DNA from: Euperipatoides rowelli
Taxonomy: Eukaryota > Onychophora > Udeonychophora > Euonychophora > Peripatopsidae
NCBI GenBank assembly: GCA_003024985.2
Contig: PXIH01S0013624.1
Reading direction: 5' to 3' (one strand)
Length of the DNA stretch: 10,537 bases
Under the pieces are notes generated by a model that saw nothing but the letters and a program-made list of their open reading frames with translations, did not search any database and had not been told where the DNA came from. Shown in pieces: positions 1 to 7,492 of this stretch. Both the position numbers and the translations under genes were made by a program. Positions within the stretch are counted from its first letter, which is position 1. Each line of letters opens with the position of its first letter.

Positions 1-5
1 CCAAG

Positions 6-29
6 CAACGAGCTAGAAATAGCTTGTTG
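6..29. repeat. Stem-loop with GAAA tetraloop
   Basis: The arms 6-15 (CAACGAGCTA) and 20-29 (TAGCTTGTTG) pair over ten positions, nine Watson-Crick and one G-T wobble, around the loop GAAA. No conserved RNA family is recognised around it and it sits at the window edge. It may be the inside of a repeat that continues to the left. Confidence 0.5.
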
Positions 30-176
30 GGAAAAAGAGATCACTGCAAAATTGAATTTTATATAAATATGGGTCAACTAATGAGGTATGGTAACAAAAG
101 AAAATACTTTGGGATTATAAAAGTGAATTTTGAGCTGATTGAAAACAAGCTACTTGAAATATTTGTTTACATGATA

Positions 177-193
177 TAGGCTACAGTAGCCTA
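177..193. repeat. Small palindrome TAGGCTA-CAG-TAGCCTA
   Basis: Perfect 7-bp arms surround a 3-bp centre. TAGGCTA or its complement recurs nearby at about 322 and 384 and again at about 3903, so this is probably part of a dispersed repeat and not a specific protein site. No function is inferred. Confidence 0.45.
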
Positions 194-269
194 AATGTAA
201 AAAAATAAAGATACTCATTACACAAGTCATAAATCTCATATGTTACAGTAGGTTATTTAGAAAAAAATA

Positions 270-317
270 AATGAGACAATTATATAAAAAAACTAATGAG
301 ACAATTATATAAAAAAA
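270..317. repeat. 25-bp tandem duplication
   Basis: The 23-base string beginning AATGAGACAATTATAT occurs at 270-292 and again at 295-317, with a 2-base spacer and no mismatches. It looks like recent local slippage or duplication just upstream of the LINE fragment. Confidence 0.8.
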
Positions 318-399
318 TCTATAGGCTATATGAAAAAGTAAAACAATATTTTGAAAAAAATACTAAATGGAAGTATCGGCAATATAGCCTATGCATATA

Positions 400-646
400 G
401 ATGGTCAGAATTTTGTTGATCCTATGATTATAGATAAAACTTTTGCAAAACACTATACAAAACATACAGTAATATATCATGTCAAAATAAAGGGTTTGTA
501 AGGGTGAATGATACACCTGCCTGGAATACAGATACTTATGAAATATCAAGCATAATAAATGAATTGAAAGATTTAAATGTTAAAGGCTACAATGACTTGC
601 CCAATTATTTTATAAAAAGAACCCTTAAGTTTTTGTTGGGTTAATG
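400..646 (+). pseudogene. LINE ORF2 fragment upstream of reverse transcriptase
   Basis: This is a decayed piece of a non-LTR retrotransposon polyprotein, from the linker between endonuclease and reverse transcriptase. One frame (from 400) gives DGQNFVDPMIIDKTFAKHYT, which matches the usual 'dG..itdp.eia..Fn.yF' stretch of LINE proteins. A frame change follows, then from 507 the reading includes EISSIINELKDLNVKGYNDL and PNYFIKRTLKFL, matching the 'eI...I..LK..k..G.D.ip...lK' block that comes just before the reverse transcriptase. No start codon or full domain remains, and the piece stops at the hAT-like insertion at 647. The rest resumes at 1509. Jockey-, I- and CR1-type LINEs all share these blocks, so I do not assign a clade. 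Confidence 0.7.
640..646. repeat. Target-site duplication, left copy (GTTAATG)
   Basis: The seven bases directly before the left CAGTG end are repeated exactly at 1503-1509, directly after the right CACTG end. Counting the final G of the right end, the 8-mer GGTTAATG is shared (639-646 and 1502-1509), which is the length expected for hAT transposition. Confidence 0.75.
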
Positions 647-688
647 CAGTGGTCAAGCTGGCATGTTAGAACTATTAGCAGTTTGGCT
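647..688. repeat. Left terminal inverted repeat of the hAT-like element
   Basis: The outer 14 bases match the right end at 12 positions, and the inner part shares TAGAACT and TTTGGCT with it. The left end lacks 17 bases that are present in the right end. Confidence 0.75.
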
Positions 689-1048
689 CAAACTGCAAAT
701 AAATTTGTAGCCAAACCTTATGTTGTAATTTTAATAAGACCTTGGGCATCACATAGATGTTCTGCTCATACTCTTAGCATGTTTTTTTTTTGTCTAATTA
801 TTAAAAAAATCATCTTTCACCCATCAAAAAAAAAAACAGCAAAAATCCTTCTTCCACAGTGCACAGTCTAACTTCAAACCTACCATGAATTCTAATTCAA
901 TTAATTTAATAATTTTAATCCAACTGTAATGAAATAATAATTATGACCAAATAAATGAATTTGATAAAATTTTGATAAGTTAGATGGGATAAATAAATGA
1001 ATCAATTGGTTAGGGCAGAGTAAGTTAAGTCCATGAAATATACAGTAT

Positions 1049-1069
1049 GTTATAGACAAAGTCTATAAC
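1049..1069. repeat. Perfect hairpin at the centre of the hAT-like element
   Basis: GTTATAGAC (1049-1057) and GTCTATAAC (1061-1069) are perfect 9-bp complements around AAA. CCATGAAAT (1031-1039) and ATTTCATGG (1091-1099) add an outer pair, so the structure extends with internal loops. It lies within about 15 bp of the element's midpoint (1074.5). Confidence 0.65.
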
Positions 1070-1443
1070 TTATAGTTTTATTCCTTATTAATTTCATGGT
1101 AAAGTTATGTAATTGGCTTTGGTATAACTTATACTGTAAATAACAAAAGAAGAAATTAGAAATTCTAATTTTATAAATTGCCTTCAGAAATCAATTATAA
1201 AATTTAACTTCTGCACTATCAATTTCAAACCAAGAATGTTTTCATAATCAGGTTTCAATTTAATCAAAGTTTCCAAAAATTAGCATTTCAATTGTTATTC
1301 ATTTGCTTGACTAATCAGCTTCTGCTATTTATTGCTCAATTATAGAAAATTTTGAAAGACATAGTAACATATTTTATGCCAATTCTTAATTTGTAGAATT
1401 AGGTGGTTTATTTATTTTTTTTAGAATTAGAAATTTGGCTTGT

Positions 1444-1502
1444 AGCCAAATGAGGAAAAGTTCTATCATTTGGCGATTTGGCTGGCTACAGCTTAATCAC
1501 TG
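1444..1502. repeat. Right terminal inverted repeat of the hAT-like element
   Basis: This is the partner of 647-688 in reverse orientation. It is longer by a 17-bp segment rich in TTTGGC/GCCAAA words. The outermost base is shared with the possible 8-bp target duplication. Confidence 0.75.
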
Positions 1503-1509
1503 GTTAATG
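1503..1509. repeat. Target-site duplication, right copy (GTTAATG)
   Basis: This is the exact partner of 640-646, directly outside the right terminal repeat. LINE coding similarity resumes in the next codons. Confidence 0.75.
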
Positions 1510-2070
1510 TAAAAATAATTAATTGCCTTATTTGCTTTTCCATACTTATCCGGATCAATGGAATAATTATCCCAACATATAAAAAAGGTGATAAATCAGA
1601 AATTAATAACCACAGACCAATAAAAGCCTATTATCTAATGTTTATGAGAAAGTTTTATTAAACAGAATGAAACATCAATTAATTTATACCATTTCCTAAA
1701 AACATACATCGTGCAATAAAAGAACAATCAACCATGACAAATTTGCTACAGTTTTCTGTTGAGTTACTAAAAAATATTACAGTTGATGTGCTGGTAGATG
1801 TAATACTCCTTGATTTCTTATCGGCATATGATAGTGTAAGACTTGATCTATTGATAAGCAAATTGGAAAAACAGAAATTTCCAACTAATTATTTGAATAA
1901 TAGAATAGTTAAAATAATTTATAATGAGATAATAAATGAATATCAAATTAACAATGGTATTGAACAATCCATTATATCTTGTTATATTGTTTTTCAACAC
2001 ATACTTTTACAAGTTTGTTTTAATCACAATTAGAAGTTGCACTCAGCATTGATGTATGCATCATTTTAGT
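1509..2070 (+). pseudogene. LINE reverse transcriptase fragment, frameshifted
   Basis: This is the continuation of the LINE broken at 646. From 1509 one frame reads through IINCLICF to NGIIIPTYKKGDKSEINNHR-PI (1557-1622), the classic first reverse-transcriptase block. A Trp normally found just before it appears as Arg (CGG, 1551). A frameshift near 1625 leads to LLSNVYEKVLLNRMKHQL (1628-1681). Another leads to PKNIHRAIKEQSTMTNLLQF (1695-1754), the motif-2 region. LLDFLSAYDSV (about 1806-1838) is the motif A block with its Asp, followed by DLLISKLEK. GIEQSIISC (about 1956-1982) is a damaged motif B, usually G.pQGs.lSP. A possible remnant of the Y-A-D-D motif (LMYA, about 2052-2063) has lost its aspartates. 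Stops and shifts make it non-functional. The original clade is not assigned. Confidence 0.8.
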
Positions 2071-2152
2071 ACTCGAGGGGGGTAATTTTTCCCACTCTTA
2101 ATACACACGTGATAGGGCGTATTTATTCTTGGTCCTTTCTCATAAAAAATTT
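2071..2152. other. Unassigned sequence after the LINE fragment
   Basis: This short stretch follows the last recognisable reverse-transcriptase block and runs into the homopolymer. It has a GGGGGG-TAATTTTT-CCC stretch. No gene is supported. Confidence 0.4.
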
Positions 2153-2183
2153 CCCCCCCCCCCCCCCCCCCCAAAAAAAAAAA
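2153..2183. repeat. Homopolymer: 20 C followed by 11 A
   Basis: There is an uninterrupted run of 20 cytosines (2153-2172) followed directly by 11 adenines (2173-2183). Such a C run is very unlikely in DNA this AT-rich and is prone to length error in sequencing and assembly. Any reading frame crossing it should not be trusted. Confidence 0.95.
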
Positions 2184-3470
2184 CGAAATGATAGACAAAA
2201 TTTTTATGTCCCTTTTCAGAGAAAACTCGGACAATATTTAAATCTATTTGATAATTTTAATAAACCAGCATTCTACCGATTAGTAAATGAGGAAAATACA
2301 TTGTCATTACTCGATGCATTTTTTTAATCTAAATGAATCGGAGAATAATATAAAACTAGTTATAATTAAATATAAAGGCAAATATTGGTACATACAGTAG
2401 TTAATATCATATAAACAAGATTCTTAGCCCGTATCATATGACATGCATATTTGTGTTATTGTAATTTCCATAGTACGATAAATGTATTGTAAATGATCGA
2501 AAAAGCTGGTAGAACTGAAATTTTCAATCGCTCATATTTTGAAAGCTTTTAAAACTTAGCTACATGAAATTTTACCATAAAATGACACATTATATAAACA
2601 CTGGGTTTGTATTTCCAATATATCTTTTTCTTCATACGAAAATTTTTAGTGAGAAAGCTGTCCAAAGAGAACAATAACTTATCAATCCATTGACAGATTA
2701 AACTGTATACAAATTGTAGAAATTACTGTAATTTGGCTTAGTTTTTCGTAATGACCAGATGTCAGTATGGGATCTTTATTATTCCACTGTTCCTGCAATA
2801 TGAAGCTGTTATGTAGTTTTGGTTGTTAAAATGGTTTGTAACGAGGGAATTATGATTTAATTTGGGACCTTATGGATGCAAGCTTTTGTCTAGCCTCACA
2901 TATTTATCAATGAGTTTTTTTCTTCTCAAAATCCATATCGTATATCTTTTATTTACCTATTATCTTGATCAATCTCTACATATAAAAATTAGTTTAATCA
3001 TATCAACAATGATATTTTATTATATTTTAAAGCCTCATAGAGTGACAACATGATTTGTACAGAATATATCACCACTATCTGTTTAAATTTTTTAGAATCT
3101 ATCACTGGGAATATACAAGTGAATTTGGTCTCCAGTTGTGTAATTATTTGACAAAAGTCTTTCAAAAAAATGTGTATTTAAATTGTACTTTTTTTCTAAA
3201 AAAAAACTCAATATAAAATACCTTATGAATTATGCAAAATTACCACTTTAGTTTAGAATATAAAAATTAGCCGAGGCTATATTTTAAAAATTTCTAAATA
3301 TTTCTCCATAGGAAATACATTATAAATGTATTCTGCAAAATTATGACAATGTAACTAAACAGTGCCATCTAGTGATTAAAAGCTAAACCTAGATGAATGA
3401 AACTGTTAAAATTAAATGCTAAAAACCTTGGATATGTAGTAAAAGAAAGCAAAAATAATTGCACCATACT

Positions 3471-3527
3471 GAAATAGCGGGATACTCAAAATTGATATGA
3501 ATTAGTTACACATGGAAATAGCGGGAT
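3471..3527. repeat. Direct repeat GAAATAGCGGGAT, two copies
   Basis: Identical 13-mers lie at 3471-3483 and 3515-3527, 44 bp apart. The GCGGG core stands out in very AT-rich surroundings. It may be part of a decayed repeat and no function is known. Confidence 0.6.
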
Positions 3528-3569
3528 GCGCTGCTAGAGGGTTAAGAAAGGTCTTCAATTTAATAAAAT

Positions 3570-3647
3570 CACAATATTTTGATTTACAAATTATCTTCTT
3601 GGGCTTAGTGATGTTTTGATCAGCTTCATAACATCAAAATATTAGTG
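3570..3647. repeat. Imperfect stem-loop, 14-bp stem
   Basis: AATATTTTGAT (3573-3583) pairs perfectly with ATCAAAATATT (3633-3643). Three more pairs (CAC at 3570-3572 with GTG at 3645-3647) follow after one bulged base. The loop is about 49 bases and contains a third related word, GATGTTTTGAT (3610-3620). The stem is AU-rich and short for a microRNA precursor. Confidence 0.4.
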
Positions 3648-3881
3648 TTTTTCACTTGCAATTATATATGGAGAGGTGTGTTTTATGACTAGGTATTGTA
3701 TGTAAATTATGCTGAAAATTGAAACTGTGTATAAATTCAACAATATAACATTAACATTTTCTTATCTATTAGTTTACAGATGAACAAGATAATGAAATTA
3801 AATTAGTAATATAATTAGACTAGTATAATATTTCTATACTGTTTTAATCTATTTTATATTTCTACAGTTAATTATAGGATG

Positions 3882-3900
3882 TTTATTTTTTCTCTTCTAG
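3882..3900 (+). promoter_or_regulatory. Candidate 3' splice site (acceptor)
   Basis: A T/C-rich run ending in TCTCTTCTAG fits an insect intron acceptor with AG at 3899-3900. If it is used, it would join an upstream non-coding exon to the transcript of the zinc-finger gene at 5269. No matching donor can be assigned within the window, and the long ATG-containing stretch before 5269 makes this uncertain. Confidence 0.25.
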
Positions 3901-5268
3901 ATATAGGCTACAACAACCAGTGAGATATTCCTATTGATCGCTGCATCATGGTTCAAAACGATGTGATCTATAGCTAAGATGTTCACAGATGGACTAGTTT
4001 TGATTCTTCAGAAGACATCTGATATTCATTCTTGTGTAGGAACAATAACCATTATAATTTATTTTACAAAGTCTATCTTGGTGTTTCGTTAACAAAATTA
4101 AATAGGTTTGACGTCGTTCAAAAATAATTGGGATTCATGAGACATCTCACTACAGTTTCGTTCATCTCTTCCGAATATTGTTTGATAGATTAAAAACACA
4201 AACGATTTTTAAAAATCTTAACAGGGAGACCAAACTAAGCAATTGATAATGAGAATTTTGAATGTTTACAATTGAATAATTGTACGTACATCATTTCAGC
4301 GAAGTACACAAGTTATAAATGCCAACTAAACCTTAAGATAAAGTCATCTACAAAAGAAAATCAAGTCTTATGAGAAAGTACTTAAAATAAATTTTTTAAA
4401 GATTCAAATCGGAAGGGAAAAATCGTTATAAATATTATCTCTAGATGTAATCATTTCACCTTTAAATCTCAATCATTTGACAACAACTGAAATGTCCAAG
4501 AAATCAATTGAGATATTGACTCGATGAATTTTGCTTTATTTGTGAGAATCTTATGGCAATTTAAATGAACATATATCAATCATTCACGTACTGTATCTAA
4601 GGTAACCAATGGATTATGTTTCTAAAATGTTTTTATGTAATCATTTGACTTGTTAACTCCATAGACTTATTAATATTGGTTTATAATGACATCTATTTAC
4701 AGTAACTATCAATTCTAACATAATAATGAATTCTCATTTCACTATAATCTCTTATGTCATAGTTAAGGTATAACTAAAATTCATCATATAAATAGACTAT
4801 TTAAATAATCAAACAACCTTAAGATCACAAGAATTGATATCTGTTTATTAATATTCTAATTACCGGTATTTATTTTCCTTACAATTATTGGCAAATTGTT
4901 AAGTATATAAACAAATTTAGTTTATTAATCGTCAAATTGTATCCAAAATCTAAAATTTTACAAGTTCAATTTCTTCAATCACGTCATTATATAAAGTCCA
5001 GTAAAAATAAATTAAAATGAGAACAAATTTTCACTATTACGATTGACAAAAAGGACCCGACATCTGGTCACACTTTAGCTACGATCAATTAAAATCACAG
5101 CCCTTGAACAAGCTAAATACAAAAGTTTTTTATATTTTAATAAGAACTGAACATATTTTAAAAAACTAACTAGACAAACAAGATAAATACAATTCAGACA
5201 CTATACTAGAAAATAAAATATCGTAAATTATTATTTAACGATTTAACCGTTGTCTTTAACAAGAAAAA
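3901..5268. other. Upstream region of the zinc-finger gene
   Basis: No coding region is supported. It could contain the promoter, a 5' untranslated exon or an intron. I cannot place a TATA box or initiator with confidence because AT-rich words are everywhere. An in-frame TAA at 5257-5259 lies just before the chosen ATG. A second possible acceptor (CTTTAACAAG, AG at 5262-5263) lies five bases before the ATG but has a weak pyrimidine tract. Confidence 0.45.
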
Positions 5269-5913
5269 ATGGAATATTCTTCAGAGCACAATAATGATTT
5301 AACTGTGCAAGAAAACAGTCTTCACCATCCAGAGAACAAACCAGACTTATACCATGTAAAAATTAAATATGAAACAGAAGAGAGAATTGATTCTACTGAG
5401 CAAGATAGTGAAATGTTCATTCAAAGGGACTCAGTTAATCAAATAAATCAGACTTTAGAGCTAGTAAAATGGAAGCATTCTGGTAAGAGTACAAAGGATT
5501 CTTTTCCACAAGAGATTACTGTACAGAAGGTGCACTCAGCTAACCAAATGGACCAGCTATTAGAAATGGTAAAGATGGAATACAATATAGAAGATAACAT
5601 TTATTTTACTGAGGAAGAAATAAACCATAAAATTTTGCCTGTTATAAACCCACACTTAGAACATATAAAAATGGAATACAAAACTGAAGAAACACTCAGT
5701 TTTATTGAGAATGAAAATGATAAAAATTCTAACGTAGTTTATCAAAAAAAACAATCGGACAAACTTATAAAAGGCGAATATAGTTCAGAAATCACTACAT
5801 ATTTTAATGAACCAAATTGTAAATCTGATATTTGTTTAGCTAAGCAAATTGATTTACCCTTAATAAATTTTAAAATGGTTTATAACACAGAAGAAATTAA
5901 TATTTCTCCACCA
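5269..5913 (+). repeat. N-terminal ~34-residue coding repeats (about 7 units)
   Basis: The core '[VI]K.EY..EE' recurs at residues 1 (MEYSSE), 30 (VKIKYETEE), 66 (VKWKHSGKS), 101 (VKMEYNIED), 133 (IKMEYKTEE), 167 (IKGEYSSEI) and 201 (FKMVYNTEE). Core spacing is 31-36 residues. Several cores are preceded by a leucine-rich lead such as QLLEM or PHLEH. Three cores (VKME, IKME, IKGE) fit the SUMO-acceptor consensus hydrophobic-K-x-E. Copies differ a good deal, so the expansion is old. Confidence 0.7.
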
Positions 5914-7479
5914 GATGGCAGCACTAGTGATCAGAATAACTTGATAGACCATGTCATTGAACAGACATTTCAATGTTCTAAATGTAATTTTCAAACAAAT
6001 TTGAAGAGAAAATTTACAAATCATTTGCGAATCAAACATTCTAAGAGTGAAAAAAAATATTCCAAGATAAATCAGAAATGTGATTCCGCCAAGGACTCGG
6101 TATTGTATAAATTTAATTGTGCAGACTGTGGTTTCAAGACCAATCGTAAAAACCATTTTAAGCTTCATATTGGCAAGCATTCTAGAGAATACGTATTTCT
6201 TTGTACACAATGTGATTATAAAACTAACTCTACTTTCAGTTTTAATATTCATAAGAAGAATCATTCTGGAGAATACAAATTCTATTGTACACAATGTGAT
6301 TATAAAAGTAATGAAAATAGTAAGATGAAACTTCATGCTTATAAACATTCCGGGGAATTTAAATTCTATTGTACGGAATGCGATTATAAAACTAATGTAA
6401 AAAGTAAATTGAAACGTCATACTTACAATCATTCTGGTGAATATAAATTCCATTGTACAGAATGTGATTACAAAACTAATGAAACTGGTAATTTGAAACT
6501 TCATTCTTACAAACATTCCGGGGAATTTAAATTATATTGTAGAGAATGTGATTATAAAACTAATGAAAATAGTAAATTGAAACTTCATTCTTACAAACAT
6601 TCTGGAGAATACAAATTTTTTTGTTCACAATGTGATTTTAAAACTAACAATAAATACCATTTGAATATTCACTTCAAGAAACATTCCGGGGAATTTAAAT
6701 TCTGTTGTACCGAATGTGATTATAAAACTAATGAAAATAATAAACTGAAACTTCATGCTTACAAACATTCTGGAGAATACAAATACTATTGTAAAAAATG
6801 TGATTATAAGACAAATCATGGAATTTGTTTAAAACTTCATATCAGCAAACATTCCGGAGAATATAAATTCCATTGTAAAAAATGTGATTATAAAACTAGC
6901 AATAGTTTTTATTTTAATATTCACATTAAGAATCATTATGGAGATTATAAGTTCAATTGTACACAGTGTGATTATAAAACCAATGAAAGTTCAAAGTTGA
7001 AACGCCATACTAAAACCCATTACGGAGTAAAGCAATTTAATTGTACAGATTGTGATTATAAAACCAACATGATTTCTTCTTTTAAATGTCATACTAGCAA
7101 ACATTTAGATGCAAAGCGATTGTGCTGTACAGTCTGTGATTATAAAACTAATTTTACTAATAATTTTAAACGTCATATTAACACACATTCAAGGGAAAAG
7201 CGATTTAATTGTACAGAATGTGATTATAAAACCGATGAAATGTCACGTCTAAAACATCACACCAGTAAACATTCCGGTGAGTATAAATTTCACTGTATAG
7301 CGTGTAATTATAAGACCAATCTGGCTTCTACTTTTCAACGTCATGCTAAAAAACATTCACAAGAAAAGAAATTTAATTGTACACAATGTGATTATAAGAC
7401 CAATCTAACTTCTGCTTTTAAACATCATAGTAACAAACACTCTGGAGAAAAGAAGTTTAATTTAATAGAATGTGATTAA
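5269..7479 (+). CDS. Multi-C2H2 zinc-finger protein, 17 complete fingers
   Basis: This encodes a 736-residue protein, probably a nuclear DNA-binding protein; the target is unknown. The ATG is in a good context (A at -3, G at +4) and follows an in-frame TAA at 5257. Residues 1-233 are acidic and finger-free, made of repeats with 'VKMEY.tEe' cores; no ZAD, BTB or KRAB-like domain is visible. Finger 1 is C236/C239/H252/H257. Fingers 2-17 follow with first cysteines every 28 residues from C284 to C704, all C-x2-C-x12-H-x3-H, typically with CDYKTN after the first Cys pair and HSGEYKF linkers instead of TGEKP. The aromatic residue is at the second position after Cys2, as in hunchback- and REST-like fingers. 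An 18th finger starts at 730 but its first Cys is Leu732 and the ORF stops at residue 736. A missing upstream exon is possible. Orthology cannot be set from this sequence alone. Confidence 0.9.
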   Translation: MEYSSEHNNDLTVQENSLHHPENKPDLYHVKIKYETEERIDSTEQDSEMFIQRDSVNQINQTLELVKWKHSGKSTKDSFPQEITVQKVHSANQMDQLLEMVKMEYNIEDNIYFTEEEINHKILPVINPHLEHIKMEYKTEETLSFIENENDKNSNVVYQKKQSDKLIKGEYSSEITTYFNEPNCKSDICLAKQIDLPLINFKMVYNTEEINISPPDGSTSDQNNLIDHVIEQTFQCSKCNFQTNLKRKFTNHLRIKHSKSEKKYSKINQKCDSAKDSVLYKFNCADCGFKTNRKNHFKLHIGKHSREYVFLCTQCDYKTNSTFSFNIHKKNHSGEYKFYCTQCDYKSNENSKMKLHAYKHSGEFKFYCTECDYKTNVKSKLKRHTYNHSGEYKFHCTECDYKTNETGNLKLHSYKHSGEFKLYCRECDYKTNENSKLKLHSYKHSGEYKFFCSQCDFKTNNKYHLNIHFKKHSGEFKFCCTECDYKTNENNKLKLHAYKHSGEYKYYCKKCDYKTNHGICLKLHISKHSGEYKFHCKKCDYKTSNSFYFNIHIKNHYGDYKFNCTQCDYKTNESSKLKRHTKTHYGVKQFNCTDCDYKTNMISSFKCHTSKHLDAKRLCCTVCDYKTNFTNNFKRHINTHSREKRFNCTECDYKTDEMSRLKHHTSKHSGEYKFHCIACNYKTNLASTFQRHAKKHSQEKKFNCTQCDYKTNLTSAFKHHSNKHSGEKKFNLIECD
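5974..7440 (+). repeat. Tandem C2H2 finger array, 84-bp unit
   Basis: Seventeen fingers run from C236 to H724; those from C284 on have no length variation. At DNA level two linker types alternate from finger 3 to finger 9: 'cattctgg.gaata' (SGEY) and 'cattccggggaattt' (SGEF). This gives a two-finger, 168-bp higher-order unit. Predicted helix contact residues (-1,2,3,6) vary between fingers, for example E/S/K/L in finger 7, N/Y/H/I in finger 8, H/I/C/L in finger 10, M/S/S/C in finger 13 and E/S/R/H in finger 15. Confidence 0.9.
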
Positions 7480-7492
7480 TAAACCTAATAAA
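7477..7492 (+). terminator. Tandem stops and two poly(A) signals
   Basis: The ORF stop TAA (7477-7479) is followed in frame by TAA, ACC, TAA, TAA. AATAAA hexamers lie at 7478-7483, overlapping the stop, and at 7487-7492. Either could serve as the poly(A) signal, giving a very short 3' UTR; use is not shown by sequence alone. Confidence 0.5.

Larger units (their letters stand above)
1..399. other. Non-coding AT-rich flank, possible LINE margin
   Basis: I see no gene here. The stretch holds a GAAA-loop hairpin (6-29), a small palindrome (177-193) and a 25-bp tandem duplication (270-317). The last 70 bases can be read as weak LINE-like coding sequence leading into the clearer fragment that starts at 400, but no conserved motif proves it. 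Short minus-strand reading frames in this stretch look like chance openings in AT-rich DNA. Confidence 0.6.
647..1502. mobile_element. Non-autonomous hAT-like DNA transposon (MITE-like)
   Basis: The left end CAGTGGTCAAGCTG (647-660) matches the complement of the right end (1489-1502) at 12 of 14 bases. Further in, TAGAACT (667-673) and TTTGGCT (682-688) pair with AGTTCTA (1459-1465) and AGCCAAA (1444-1450) at the same mutual spacing, so the inverted repeat continues with a 17-bp indel. Flanking GTTAATG copies form a target duplication. CAGTG-type ends with a 7-8 bp duplication fit the hAT superfamily. No transposase frame exists inside, so the copy is non-autonomous. It contains hairpins at 678-696, 1049-1069, 1153-1171 and 1433-1451. 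It interrupts a LINE coding region, so it inserted after that LINE. Confidence 0.8.
2184..3900. other. Intergenic or intronic AT-rich stretch, no gene
   Basis: No reading frame here has support; openings such as the one near 2862-3053 look random in composition. At 2190-2330 one frame includes QYLNLFDNF and FYRLVNEENTLSLLDAFF, which loosely resembles the C-terminal end of some LINE ORF2 proteins, but the likeness is weak. The stretch also holds a 13-bp direct repeat (3471-3527), a stem-loop (3570-3647) and a pyrimidine-rich AG at 3882-3900. Confidence 0.55.

Noticed and set aside
10-23. GAGCTAGAAATAGC, identical to the hairpin joint of engineered Cas9 guide scaffolds.
   Set aside because: Only 14 bases match; the rest of the scaffold is absent before and after. 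It is explained as the top of a natural 10-bp stem with a GAAA loop.
270-317. A CRISPR-like repeat array.
   Set aside because: There are only two copies with a 2-base spacer, in a eukaryotic context; this is a simple tandem duplication.
644-871. A 75-codon plus-strand frame.
   Set aside because: It begins in the target duplication and runs through the end of the hAT-like element and homopolymers, with no similarity to a transposase.
2109-2327. A 72-codon frame with a run of prolines and lysines.
   Set aside because: The prolines and lysines come from translating the C20/A11 homopolymer, so it is not a plausible gene.
6080-6328. An 82-codon plus-strand frame inside the finger array.
   Set aside because: It is an out-of-frame reading of the fingers with no own motif.
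5860-6516. A 218-codon open frame on the minus strand.
   Set aside because: It lies opposite the zinc-finger CDS and mirrors its 84-bp repeat (recurring FI-F-TMEF-like phrases). The sense frame has all the domain evidence, so this is a shadow.
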